Source of the DNA: JBOFZL01 sp051655155
Lineage (GTDB): Bacteria > Bacillota > Clostridia > Peptostreptococcales > Filifactoraceae
Direction of reading: 5' to 3'
NCBI GenBank assembly: GCA_051655155.1
Contig: JBOFZL010000077.1
Span: 1 to 29,785 of the forward strand
DNA length: 29,785 bases
Within the stretch, counting starts at the first letter, position 1. The number at the start of each line of letters is the position of its first letter. Shown here piece after piece: positions 7,440-15,093 of the stretch. A model generated the notes under the pieces. The model worked only from the letters and a program-made list of their open reading frames with translations. It was not told the origin of the DNA and ran no database searches. The translations under genes were made by a program, and so were the position numbers.

Positions 7440-7916
7440 TTAATCGTTAAACTTACAGAATTCACTTCTTACATTGTTCATTTCTTCAACTATTTCTTCA
7501 ACGTTAAGAACCATTTCCATCATTCCAATTTGATCATCGTAGATGTCTGCATCCACCTCATCTTTAAATTGACTTTCACAAGCATGATATACTCTTAAAC
7601 CTAATGAAACTCCTGCAAGAGGTCCTGCAAATGTTGGATCTCCTGCTGTTACTGTTTCAGCTGCTAGACCAGCAGCTTCTGCCTCTGATGCACCTATTAA
7701 CACAACAACGTTCTCTGCCCCGAATTCATCAACAGCATCTTTAACACGTTTTTGGTTTTCTAGATCCATAGCGCCTGCAGCGGTTCAGACAAAACACTCT
7801 GTAGAAGAAAATATTACATCACAATCAATTCCTTTTAGACATTCTTCGATAGCTGGACCTGGTATTCCATCTCTATCGCCAATTATCATTATTTTTTTAC
7901 CATCATAACGGCTCAT
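7440..7916 (-). CDS. grdA: Glycine reductase component A GrdA, selenoprotein
   Basis: The 158-residue protein starts at ATG 7916 (AAGGAGG upstream) and reads through an in-frame TGA at 7785-7787 as selenocysteine 44. The context CFVUTAAGAMDLENQ is the hallmark of GrdA, with the redox pair Cys41/Sec44. The N terminus MSRYDGKKIMIIGDRDGIPGP and the C-terminal QIGMMEMVLNVEEIVEEM also match the family. GrdA is the small acidic carrier that takes the carboxymethyl group from protein B as a Se-carboxymethyl ether and hands it to protein C; the thioredoxin pair re-reduces it. It lies 43 bases after grdE and 35 before grdB. If UGA is taken as stop, only a 43-residue peptide and a 109-residue downstream frame remain. 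I found no clear SECIS stem directly after this UGA. Confidence 0.97.
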
Positions 7917-7959
7917 AATTTATCCTCCTTCAACATTTATATATTTTAATAATTTTTAA

Positions 7960-9252
7960 TTATAAAGTTATAGCAGATCTCTTGTTAAATCCAACCTCAG
8001 AAGTAGCTCCTGTAATAGCTTGAATTTCGATATCTATTGAACCATCAGCATTAAGAGAACCTTTAAATCCTCCTGCAATAACGTCAATAACGCCTGCTTC
8101 AACATGTCCGATTACCTTATCCATAGCTGGTAGATGAATCATTTCATTAGCATTTCCACCTGTTACACAAGCATCCCCTGATGGATCTGAATCTGCTAGC
8201 GATTGAGATGCTCCATCTCTTCCTGCATACTCATCTGTTACTATAACTGTTTTGATTCCTTTTCCAGAAACCTTCTTGCAATTCATCATAAGGTCTGTGT
8301 CTGGGTTTCCAAAACCTTCTTCTGAAATTATTACTCCGTCTAAACCAAAGTATTCAGCTAGTTTTGCAACCATATTTGATGATCTTTCCTTATCTGCAAG
8401 ATATACGTTTTCATTTGTTATAATAACGCCCATAAAGTTATACTCTTTTCCATGTAATTCATATAGGTCATGAATTATCGGGTTATTCATATGAACATAA
8501 GATGGATTCTTATCACAAGCAGATACACAGTTTCCTGAAACAACTGCTCCGTCCATAACTTCTGTTGGATAAATAAATGTTGGAATTATTTTCTTTGCAT
8601 CTACTCCATATACATATGTGTCATGAAGTAGTCCTTGAGTCTGAAGCATGTATACATATGCTACTTTTGGTAGGTTTGGATATTCAGCAGCTTGTTCAAA
8701 GATAGGCTTAGTTTCGTAAACCTTAACTTCATCTGGCTTAACTGTTTTTCCAGCCTCTCCAAGATATTTTGCTGTCTTAAATCCAACATATCTTAAAGCC
8801 TCTTCGTGCGCGTGTTGCTTAAGCTCATCTTGTGGCTCAGCAATTACTACTAAGTTACAAGTTTTTGAGAATGGAGTCATTTCTGCTCCTGGTCCAGTCA
8901 TATCGATGATTCCTTCTTGAAAACCAACTACCTTTCCAGTTGTTACAACCGCCGCACCCTTAAGTACATTAGTTTTTCCTGATCCTACTTGATCAACTTT
9001 GCTAAGAAAACCCGGGAATACTCCTCCTGGTCCTTCTACCTTAACTCTTGGTTCGATTACGTCTTTAACCGGCGCAACCCTAACACTCTCTCCAGGTCTT
9101 ACAATTTCAAAATCTACAGACTTGATATGCTCATCTTTCATTAATATTTCTTTAAGCTCGTCTCTGTTAACGAATAACACACCGTTTTCAACCTTTGTAT
9201 CGGCTCCAAACTGAATATCCTTAATAAAAATATTACCTATTTCAAGACGCAT
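7960..9252 (-). CDS. grdE: Glycine reductase component B proprotein GrdE (alpha/beta subunits)
   Basis: The 430-residue proprotein carries the two small subunits of substrate-specific protein B. In related organisms it cleaves itself in front of a cysteine that becomes a carbonyl (pyruvoyl-type) group needed to bind glycine. The matching site here is VSGN-CVSAC with Asn241 and Cys242, which would give fragments of about 241 and 189 residues. Other family marks are the N-terminal MRLEIGNIFIKDIQFG, GPGGVFPGFLSKVDQVGSG and the C-terminal SDPSGDACVTGGNANEMI and AITGATSEVGFNKRSAI. AGGAGG lies nine bases before the ATG. It follows trxA after 58 bases and precedes grdA, the usual order in glycine reductase operons. 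Confidence 0.96.
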   Translation of the reverse strand: MRLEIGNIFIKDIQFGADTKVENGVLFVNRDELKEILMKDEHIKSVDFEIVRPGESVRVAPVKDVIEPRVKVEGPGGVFPGFLSKVDQVGSGKTNVLKGAAVVTTGKVVGFQEGIIDMTGPGAEMTPFSKTCNLVVIAEPQDELKQHAHEEALRYVGFKTAKYLGEAGKTVKPDEVKVYETKPIFEQAAEYPNLPKVAYVYMLQTQGLLHDTYVYGVDAKKIIPTFIYPTEVMDGAVVSGNCVSACDKNPSYVHMNNPIIHDLYELHGKEYNFMGVIITNENVYLADKERSSNMVAKLAEYFGLDGVIISEEGFGNPDTDLMMNCKKVSGKGIKTVIVTDEYAGRDGASQSLADSDPSGDACVTGGNANEMIHLPAMDKVIGHVEAGVIDVIAGGFKGSLNADGSIDIEIQAITGATSEVGFNKRSAITL

Positions 9253-9310
9253 AAAGCCACCTCCTAACGAAATTTTTTATATATTATACTAAATAATATA
9301 ACTGATTAAA

Positions 9311-9628
9311 TTAAACATACTTTTTTATCATTGCCTCGATGTTTGCAACTGTTGCATCATCTTTAACAACTTCATCAACCTTTGCTCCATCTTTGTAAAT
9401 ACAAATTGTTGGTAAACCCATTACTCTTTCTTTTATCGCAAGTCTTCTCGCTTTTGAGCTATCTAGTTTACCGAATTTCATCTTATCTCCATAAGTTTCA
9501 GCTAATTTCATAACATCTGGCATAAGAGCTTTACATGGCTCACAACCTTCGCTCCAAAAATCAACTAATACATATCCTTCTGATTGCAATACTTCTGTTT
9601 CAAAATTATCCTTGTCAAAAACTAACAT
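9311..9628 (-). CDS. trxA: Thioredoxin of glycine reductase operon
   Basis: This 105-residue thioredoxin has the active site FWSEGCEPCK (Cys29, Cys32), with Glu-Pro between the cysteines and GC in place of the usual WCGPC context. Such GCxPC variants are known from amino-acid-fermenting Gram-positive anaerobes. There the protein, with its reductase, passes electrons from NADPH to glycine reductase. The conserved cis-proline region GLPTICIYKDGAKVDE is present. GGAGGAAGG precedes the ATG. It lies between trxB (20 bases upstream) and grdE. Confidence 0.95.
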   Translation of the reverse strand: MLVFDKDNFETEVLQSEGYVLVDFWSEGCEPCKALMPDVMKLAETYGDKMKFGKLDSSKARRLAIKERVMGLPTICIYKDGAKVDEVVKDDATVANIEAMIKKYV

Positions 9629-9648
9629 TTACCTTCCTCCTCACATAA

Positions 9649-10590
9649 TTAATTGTGTTCTTCAATGTATTTTTCTGCCATTACAGCTGCAATTGCTCCA
9701 TCTGCAGTAGCAGTAACTACCTGTCTTAAAAGTTTTTCTCTACAGTCGCCTGCAGCAAATACTCCCTCATAATTGGTTCTCATTAACTCATCTGTAATAA
9801 CATAGCCTTGTGGATTTAGGTTTACTTTACCTTCAAAAAGTTTAGTCTGAGCATCATATCCTGTAAATACGAACATTCCAAAAGTTCCAAACTCTTCATC
9901 TGCTATATACTCAGTCAGTTCTCCGGTTTTAACATTTTTAAATACCGCTGATTCAAGTATCCCATCACCTTTTAGCTCTTCTATAACTGTATCCCACATA
10001 AAATCAATTTTAGGATTTGCCATAGCCTTTTCTTGAATTGATTTTGCTGCTCTTAACTCATCTCTTCTATGAACTATAGTAACTTTATCTGCAAACTTTG
10101 TAAGGAACATTGCCTCTTCTACAGCCGAGTCTCCTCCTCCCACTACAAACACTTGCATTTCTTCAAAGAAAGCTCCATCACAAGTAGCACAATATGAAAC
10201 TCCTTTCCCTGTAAGTTCAGCTTCTCCTGGACAACCTAGTTTCTTAGGTGTCGCACCAGTTGCAATTATTACAGCCTTTGCTTCATACTCTCCATTTTCA
10301 CCCTTTAAAGTTTTAACTTTTCCTGTGAAATCAAAATCAACTATTGTATCTTTAATTCTTTCAGCACCAAATTCCTCACATTGCTCGACCATCCTTGCTA
10401 TTAGTGATGGACCAGTAGCATTTTCTATTGACCCTGGATAGTTAGCTACTTCGTCAGTCGTAACTATCTGCCCTCCTGTTTTTGATTTTTCAATAATCGC
10501 TGTTGATAATCTGGCTCTTGCTCCATAAAGTCCTGCTGCCAAGCCTGCAGGGCCTGAACCGATTATTACTAAATCATATGCTTTTGCCAT
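9649..10590 (-). CDS. trxB: Thioredoxin reductase of glycine reductase operon
   Basis: The 313-residue flavoprotein has GSGPAGLAAG at 11-20 for FAD, the redox-active pair CATC at 134-137, and a nucleotide site GGGDSAVEEA (151-160) followed by HRRDELR (174-180). Together these point to an NADPH-dependent low-molecular-weight thioredoxin reductase rather than a ferredoxin-dependent type. The C-terminal FAD motif GVFAAGDCREKLLRQVVTATADGAIAA is intact. Its likely partner is the neighbouring GCEPC thioredoxin, together regenerating reduced protein A. The gene has a TAGGAGGAAAG site and starts 17 bases after grdX. Confidence 0.96.
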   Translation of the reverse strand: MAKAYDLVIIGSGPAGLAAGLYGARARLSTAIIEKSKTGGQIVTTDEVANYPGSIENATGPSLIARMVEQCEEFGAERIKDTIVDFDFTGKVKTLKGENGEYEAKAVIIATGATPKKLGCPGEAELTGKGVSYCATCDGAFFEEMQVFVVGGGDSAVEEAMFLTKFADKVTIVHRRDELRAAKSIQEKAMANPKIDFMWDTVIEELKGDGILESAVFKNVKTGELTEYIADEEFGTFGMFVFTGYDAQTKLFEGKVNLNPQGYVITDELMRTNYEGVFAAGDCREKLLRQVVTATADGAIAAVMAEKYIEEHN

Positions 10591-10607
10591 GTTCTTTCCT
10601 CCTAAAA

Positions 10608-10976
10608 TTATTTTCTTAGTGCATTTTTTATTAAATCCAAATCAATTACCGCAAAATCATCTAATACTCTTGGTATCCAATTAGGCGTTTCCTTATCCTT
10701 TTGGAGCTTGCTGTAAGTATTGATTGCATTTTCTATAAGCTCTAAAGATTGAACATCTAAAGAATCTGACGATTCTACTGCCACAGATTTATATGGTGTT
10801 TCATTCGGCTTTACACTACCAGAAAGTGGGTGAGTTAGTATCTCATAATTTTCATGCACTAAATCCCTTACTGTTTCTAGCACATCTTTGTAGTTGCCAT
10901 CTATAAATTGAACGGATATTTTAGAAATATTTTCAAAATAATCCCTCACCATCGGATTGTTTGTAATTAATTTCAT
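10608..10976 (-). CDS. grdX: GrdX family protein
   Basis: The 122-residue protein begins MKLITNNPMVRDYFENISKISVQFIDGNY, the start typical of GrdX, a small protein of unknown function encoded first in many glycine and betaine reductase operons. It has no membrane segment, signal peptide or cysteine pair. The C-terminal part reads LDVQSLELIENAINTYSKLQ...WIPRVLDDFAVIDLDLIKNALRK and looks helical. It is the first gene after the glycine riboswitch and its terminator, 30 bases from the end of the T-run, so its expression should follow glycine. TAGGAG lies about ten bases before the ATG. Confidence 0.9.
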   Translation of the reverse strand: MKLITNNPMVRDYFENISKISVQFIDGNYKDVLETVRDLVHENYEILTHPLSGSVKPNETPYKSVAVESSDSLDVQSLELIENAINTYSKLQKDKETPNWIPRVLDDFAVIDLDLIKNALRK

Positions 10977-11005
10977 TTGTAAGTGCTCCTAAGTTATTTT
11001 ATTTT

Positions 11006-11038
11006 AAAAAAATAGAGAGAATCATGCCTGATTCCCTC
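11006..11038 (-). terminator. Riboswitch-controlled intrinsic terminator before grdX
   Basis: On the minus strand the arms GAGGGAATCA (11038-11029) and TGATTCTCTC (11024-11015) pair over 10 bp with one G-T and a four-base loop. TATTTTTTT follows. The first bases of the stem are also needed for an upstream CTCTG/CAGAG helix (11053-11049 with 11040-11036). Terminator and upstream helix therefore exclude each other. Confidence 0.88.
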
Positions 11039-11040
11039 TG

Positions 11041-11152
11041 TTCTTATCCAGAGACCTGTCCAAATCTAGCTCCTTTGTACCTGAGAATTTCATTGAAATT
11101 TGGCAGTTCCAACTTGTCCCTTCGGTGGCATTTATGCGCTCTCACTAGTTCA
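11041..11152 (-). promoter_or_regulatory. Glycine riboswitch, single aptamer
   Basis: Read on the minus strand the region contains the glycine riboswitch core: GTGAGAG, then CACCGAAGGGACAA, then TTCTCAGGTACAAAGGA, and a trailing GACAGGTCTCTGGA. Only one aptamer is present; the sequence upstream is promoter and AT-rich leader. The CTCTGGA after the core resembles the 'ghost' helix of single-aptamer glycine riboswitches. Because a terminator follows, the simplest model is a genetic ON switch in which bound glycine favours read-through into grdX and the reductase genes. The aptamer identity rests on conserved motifs; the direction of switching is inferred. Confidence 0.9.
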
Positions 11153-11224
11153 TCATTCAGATTGTATTTAATTATATAATAAATTTATATTTAATATAAA
11201 TTTAATTTATTCATCTCTACCACT

Positions 11225-11253
11225 ATATTATAATATAAGCAAAAATTTATCAA
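11225..11253 (-). promoter_or_regulatory. grdX: Promoter of glycine reductase operon
   Basis: On the minus strand a -35 TTGATA (11253-11248) is followed after 17 bases by TAATAT (11230-11225), or after 15 by a perfect TATAAT (11232-11227). It lies directly behind the trmL stop codon and about 65 bases before the riboswitch. The leader between them is extremely AT-rich and contains an 11-bp inverted repeat at 11181-11203. Confidence 0.6.
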
Positions 11254-11266
11254 TAGTTTTTTTAAT

Positions 11267-11737
11267 TTATTTTAAATTTTTTAGAAAACCTTTTCTTATT
11301 GACTCATATGCTGCTACTGCTACAGAATTAGAAAGATTTAATGATCTTAATCTTTCTTGATTTCTCATAGGAATCCTTAACATTCTCTCTTTGTATTTTT
11401 TTAGAATCTCATCATCGATTCCTTTACTTTCTTTACCAAAAATCAAAAAACATTCATCCTCAAAATCACCTTCATAATGATTTCGAGTAGATTTTGTTGA
11501 AAATAACCAAAAGTCACCTTTAGGGTATGTTTGCTCAAACTCTTGAAAATTATCATAATATTTAATTTCTACCAAATCAATGTAATCTAAGCCAGCTCTT
11601 CTAAGCTGTTTCTCTGTCATAGAAAAGCCTAATGGTCTAATTAAATGTAACCTTGCTTCCAAGCAAGCACATGTTCGAATTATATTACCTGTATTTTGTG
11701 GTATTTCTGGTTCAATTAAAACTATATTTATTGCCAT
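11267..11737 (-). CDS. trmL: tRNA (cytidine/uridine-2'-O-)-methyltransferase TrmL
   Basis: The 156-residue protein is a minimal SPOUT methyltransferase. It starts with INIVLIEPEIPQNTGNIIRTCACLEARLHLIRPLGF, the typical TrmL/YibK opening. The knotted cofactor-binding part follows with FLIFGKESKGIDDEIL and RIPMRNQERLRSLNLSNSVAVAAYE. It methylates the ribose of the wobble base 34 in tRNA-Leu(CAA) and tRNA-Leu(UAA) type acceptors using S-adenosylmethionine. It is the last gene of the nth-vanW-cobUSC unit, six bases after cobC. No terminator is visible before the glycine reductase promoter. Confidence 0.93.
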   Translation of the reverse strand: MAINIVLIEPEIPQNTGNIIRTCACLEARLHLIRPLGFSMTEKQLRRAGLDYIDLVEIKYYDNFQEFEQTYPKGDFWLFSTKSTRNHYEGDFEDECFLIFGKESKGIDDEILKKYKERMLRIPMRNQERLRSLNLSNSVAVAAYESIRKGFLKNLK

Positions 11738-11743
11738 ATCATT

Positions 11744-12343
11744 CTACTCCACTTCAGTTAATTTCTCATTCACTCCATGAATAACGCTATATCCATCTTC
11801 GATAAAAATTGTAGATGTTGAAGCATTATCTATATAAAACCTCCAGAATTGATCTTTTGACCTAGAAATTAAATGCGACAACATTAACCTAACTACTCCA
11901 CCATGAGTCACTATTGCTACAGTTTCACCTTCGTTCATCTGCTCAACAATTTTTTCTAATCCTCTAGAAACTCTCTTATAGAAACTATCAAGACTGTCTC
12001 CATCAGGAAATCTAAAACCATCCTTTTCCAATCTTTGTCTTTCTATCTCTTGAGGATACAACTTTTTTATCTCATCATGAGTCAGCCCTTCGAACATCCC
12101 AAAATCAATCTCCCTAAAAGAATCTTCAATTATTACATCTTTATAGAATGATTTTGCTGTTAATATAGCCCTCTCACTTGAAGATGAGTATACTCTATCT
12201 AATCCAATATTTTTAAACTTATTTTCTAAAAAAGAAAGTTGCTTTTTTCCATACTCAGAAATTGGGCTATCCTTTTTTCCTACATATTCTAATCTCACAT
12301 TTCCTTCTGTCTGAACATGCCTCAACAGTAGTAACTTTTTCAT
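11744..12343 (-). CDS. cobC: Alpha-ribazole phosphatase-type histidine phosphatase CobC
   Basis: The 199-residue protein starts at ATG 12343, with AGGAG five bases upstream. It belongs to the histidine phosphatase (phosphoglycerate mutase-like) superfamily: LLLLRHVQTEGN with the phospho-acceptor His9, DFGMFEG with an acid residue and VTHGGVVRLML with the second histidine. The position after the catalytic histidine is Val instead of the nearly invariant Gly of RHG. Its place directly behind cobU and cobS points to alpha-ribazole-5'-phosphate phosphatase, which makes the lower-ligand nucleoside of cobalamin. The same fold also includes phosphoglycerate phosphatases, so the substrate rests on context. 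Confidence 0.85.
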   Translation of the reverse strand: MKKLLLLRHVQTEGNVRLEYVGKKDSPISEYGKKQLSFLENKFKNIGLDRVYSSSSERAILTAKSFYKDVIIEDSFREIDFGMFEGLTHDEIKKLYPQEIERQRLEKDGFRFPDGDSLDSFYKRVSRGLEKIVEQMNEGETVAIVTHGGVVRLMLSHLISRSKDQFWRFYIDNASTSTIFIEDGYSVIHGVNEKLTEVE

Positions 12344-12351
12344 ATTTTCTC

Positions 12352-13113
12352 CTATCCAAAAAAGTAGCATAGTATCAAAAATAAAACTTCCGATGTTTCG
12401 CAGAAAAAACCTAGTATATCACCTGTTATTCCATCTATCTTTTTGTAAATAAATTCTCTTGATATTAATACATAAATTATACATATTGTAATTGATATAA
12501 ATATCTTAAATGTGGATTTCATTATTGAAATTGAGGCTAAAACTAAGAGTGATGCTAACAAAAGTGTTATTATAAAATCACCTTTAATAACATTTCCTAT
12601 ATATACTTTCCCCATTCCAATTTCACGTGCATTTTTCCCATTATAACATCCTATTACAAGGGCAATTCTTCCAACTATTGGCATAATAAGAATAGGTATA
12701 TAACTTCCCATTTCAATAAAATCTTTAAATGCTATAAATTTCACTAATAAAACAAATATTATTCCTAGAATACCATTAGTTCCAATTCTTGAATCTTTCA
12801 TAATCTCCAGTATTCGAGCTTTCTCTCTATAAGAAAATAATCCATCAAACGAATCTCCAACACCATCAAGATGTAACCCTCCAGTCAATGTTACATAAAA
12901 AGCCAACAGTAAAATTGCTCCCATACTAGCTGTTAATTTAATCGATAACACAAAAGAAGCCACACATAACATTATCCCTAACACACTTCCTACTAAAGGA
13001 AAAAAAACTACATTTTTATGAAAATCTTTATCTTCGATTGATGGATTATATTTTATTGGAATTTTAGTTAAAAAAGTAAAGGCACTTATACATCTATAAA
13101 TTAATAATTTCAT
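12352..13113 (-). CDS. cobS: Adenosylcobinamide-GDP ribazoletransferase CobS
   Basis: The protein has 253 residues from ATG 13113. AAGGGG lies a few bases upstream and the start is two bases after the cobU stop. It is a polytopic membrane enzyme that joins GDP-cobinamide and alpha-ribazole to form adenosylcobalamin. The family motif GGLHLDGVGDSFDGLF holds the metal-binding aspartates at 83, 87 and 90; about six hydrophobic segments follow. The N terminus RCISAFTFLTKIPI and the C-terminal GDILGFFCETSEVLFL also match CobS. It works after CobU and with CobC in nucleotide loop assembly. Confidence 0.95.
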   Translation of the reverse strand: MKLLIYRCISAFTFLTKIPIKYNPSIEDKDFHKNVVFFPLVGSVLGIMLCVASFVLSIKLTASMGAILLLAFYVTLTGGLHLDGVGDSFDGLFSYREKARILEIMKDSRIGTNGILGIIFVLLVKFIAFKDFIEMGSYIPILIMPIVGRIALVIGCYNGKNAREIGMGKVYIGNVIKGDFIITLLLASLLVLASISIMKSTFKIFISITICIIYVLISREFIYKKIDGITGDILGFFCETSEVLFLILCYFFG

Positions 13114-13115
13114 TT

Positions 13116-13679
13116 CTACCCCTTTATCTTTATAGGTATACCACAAGTAACCATATAAACCTCGTCAGCCATTTCACCACATCTTTGATTTATTCTTCCA
13201 ACTATATCTCTGTATATTCTACTTAATCTATTTTCTGGAACTATTCCTAATCCTACCTCGTTTGTTACCATGACAATATCCATTTTACTTTTAGAAACAT
13301 AATCTAAAATTCTGTCAATCTCATCTTTGATTGATTTTTCAACATCATTAATTTCTTCCATTGTCATTATAGTGTAGTCCATATCTTCATTTATATACAT
13401 AAGATTTAAAATCATTATTGTAATGCAATCTAGTAATGAAACACTGCTTTCTTTGGCTATTTTATCAATCTCTATAGAAAGATTACTGTTAACTTCCCAT
13501 GTGTTCCAATTTGATGGTCTTTGTTCCCGATGCTTAATAACCCTGTCTCTCATTTCATCATCTAAAATTTGAGCTGTTGCTATATAGGATACCTTTCCGC
13601 TATACTTTTTACAATAGTCTTCTGCAAATTTACTTTTGCCCGATCTAGCTCCACCTGTTACCAAAACAATCTTTCCCAT
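13116..13679 (-). CDS. cobU: Adenosylcobinamide kinase/guanylyltransferase CobU
   Basis: The 187-residue protein has the P-loop GGARSGKS at 9-16 and the guanylylated histidine region VIKHREQRPSNWNTWE with His50. Later come LLDCITIMILNLM and MVTNEVGLGIVPENRLSRIYRDIVGRINQ, all typical of the CobU/CobP family. It phosphorylates adenosylcobinamide and transfers GMP to give adenosyl-GDP-cobinamide, the substrate of CobS. It starts one base after the vanW-domain gene ends and is directly followed by cobS. The early corrin ring genes and cobT are not in this window, so the trio may serve salvage or complete a pathway encoded elsewhere. Confidence 0.95.
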   Translation of the reverse strand: MGKIVLVTGGARSGKSKFAEDYCKKYSGKVSYIATAQILDDEMRDRVIKHREQRPSNWNTWEVNSNLSIEIDKIAKESSVSLLDCITIMILNLMYINEDMDYTIMTMEEINDVEKSIKDEIDRILDYVSKSKMDIVMVTNEVGLGIVPENRLSRIYRDIVGRINQRCGEMADEVYMVTCGIPIKIKG

Positions 13680-13680
13680 T

Positions 13681-15093
13681 TTATTCTCCTATAAGCTCTC
13701 CCACAGCATCATCTGATATTTGTGATTTATCATCTACTGAAGCTTCTTTATTAGCAACTGGTTTTATTCCTCTAATCACAACTTTATTTTTCGCCGGATA
13801 TACATCTGTAGAAACTGTAGTCGTTACCCCATTTACAGTTTTATATAACACACCCCTAACTTCATCTCTTCCTTGAGACTTTACCTTTTCAACACCAATT
13901 TCAAGGTTAGGATCATCAATATAAGTTACCCCTCTTCCTTTTCTTCCTATAACCTCAGAATTCAAAGTAACTTTTGGAACTGTTTCTACATTTCCATAAA
14001 TTTGAACTGTGACATTTCCATTATTTGTTCCTGCTTTAATAACAATTGGATAATCATAAGGATTTTTAATTACTAAATCAATACTTCCGTGAAATATAAC
14101 AGCATCCCGCGCAATAGGAGTATAGTTCGATGGTACAGAATGATTTCTTCTTTGAACTATCTCCATCCCCCCATAAAGTGCAGCATTATATAATGTAGAA
14201 GATACTTGACAAACCCCTCCTCCTACACCTTGTTCTATTTCTCCATTTACTATTACAGTGTCATCCATATATCCATTTTTATAATTGACTTCTCCTATAG
14301 TATTATTGTAAGATAAGGTTTCTCCTGGATTAATTATCTTGTTATTTAAGTGACTTGCCGCTAATGATATATTCTTCCCTCTTCCTTTATTCCCTGCATT
14401 AAACCCTGTTGTAAATTCTCCTATTATACCAGTAACTTTCTTCAAGCTATCAGCCTTTACAGCTTGAGCCTCGATTTTCACTGGTATCTCAATCCTATAA
14501 CTTGTTTCTTGATCTGCCCTAAATAGTTTTTTAGATTCAATTTGATCTTTTATTTGATTTTTTAATTCATCTCTATTTATAATTACCCCATCTAACCCCT
14601 CTGTAATAATTATATTTCCTGATTCTACTGAAATAGAAGCATTTTTTACAGGCAATTCTATTTCTGGTGATATCTTATCGAAAAACTCATCATATTTGTC
14701 ATTAATAAGCTCTAATGGTGGCTCTATTTTTTCCTCAGCACCTAAAAGTTCTTGTGATAATGTGGTCATCATATTTGATATTAATGATTGATTCCTACCT
14801 GTTTCATAAGCTTCGTCAACAGCTTTTTTTACATTAAAACTATAGCCTAATTCAGATAAATCTAAATTGAAATTTTTTTCTTTGTATGTCAAGTTTATTT
14901 CTATTCCAGTTTCTTTTTCAAAATTTCCCAACGCTTTTAAAGCCTCTTCTTTAGTCATATCTCCAACATTTATATCAGATACATAAATATTTTTTAAAAT
15001 TTCATTATCTGCAGTTAAAGTGGTAGCATAAAATCCTGTAGCTGCTAATCCTATTAAAATAGATCCTGCTACTCCAAATAATATTTTTTTCAT
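13681..15093 (-). CDS. VanW family cell-envelope protein with G5 domain
   Basis: The 470-residue protein has an N-terminal membrane anchor (residues 1-24, hydrophobic after MKK). Two repeats of a peptidoglycan-binding-like domain follow at about 30-205, then the VanW domain from about 218 to 370. Its hallmark NPGETLSYNNTIGEV...GGGVCQVSSTLYNAAL...RRNHS is intact. A C-terminal G5-type domain covers about 375-455. Such proteins sit outside the membrane and bind cell wall; the VanW role is poorly understood, although VanW was first seen in vancomycin resistance loci. The start codon overlaps the nth stop in an ATGA arrangement, so translation is coupled. Nothing here suggests resistance function. 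Confidence 0.88.
   Translation of the reverse strand: MKKILFGVAGSILIGLAATGFYATTLTADNEILKNIYVSDINVGDMTKEEALKALGNFEKETGIEINLTYKEKNFNLDLSELGYSFNVKKAVDEAYETGRNQSLISNMMTTLSQELLGAEEKIEPPLELINDKYDEFFDKISPEIELPVKNASISVESGNIIITEGLDGVIINRDELKNQIKDQIESKKLFRADQETSYRIEIPVKIEAQAVKADSLKKVTGIIGEFTTGFNAGNKGRGKNISLAASHLNNKIINPGETLSYNNTIGEVNYKNGYMDDTVIVNGEIEQGVGGGVCQVSSTLYNAALYGGMEIVQRRNHSVPSNYTPIARDAVIFHGSIDLVIKNPYDYPIVIKAGTNNGNVTVQIYGNVETVPKVTLNSEVIGRKGRGVTYIDDPNLEIGVEKVKSQGRDEVRGVLYKTVNGVTTTVSTDVYPAKNKVVIRGIKPVANKEASVDDKSQISDDAVGELIGE

Noticed and set aside
7785..7787. Reading grdA as a broken gene
   Set aside because: The TGA is the known Sec position in CFVUTAAG and the N-terminal part is intact with its own ribosome binding site.
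13681..15093. Vancomycin resistance function for the VanW-domain gene
   Set aside because: VanW domains are widespread in clostridia; no ligase or VanRS-type genes are near.
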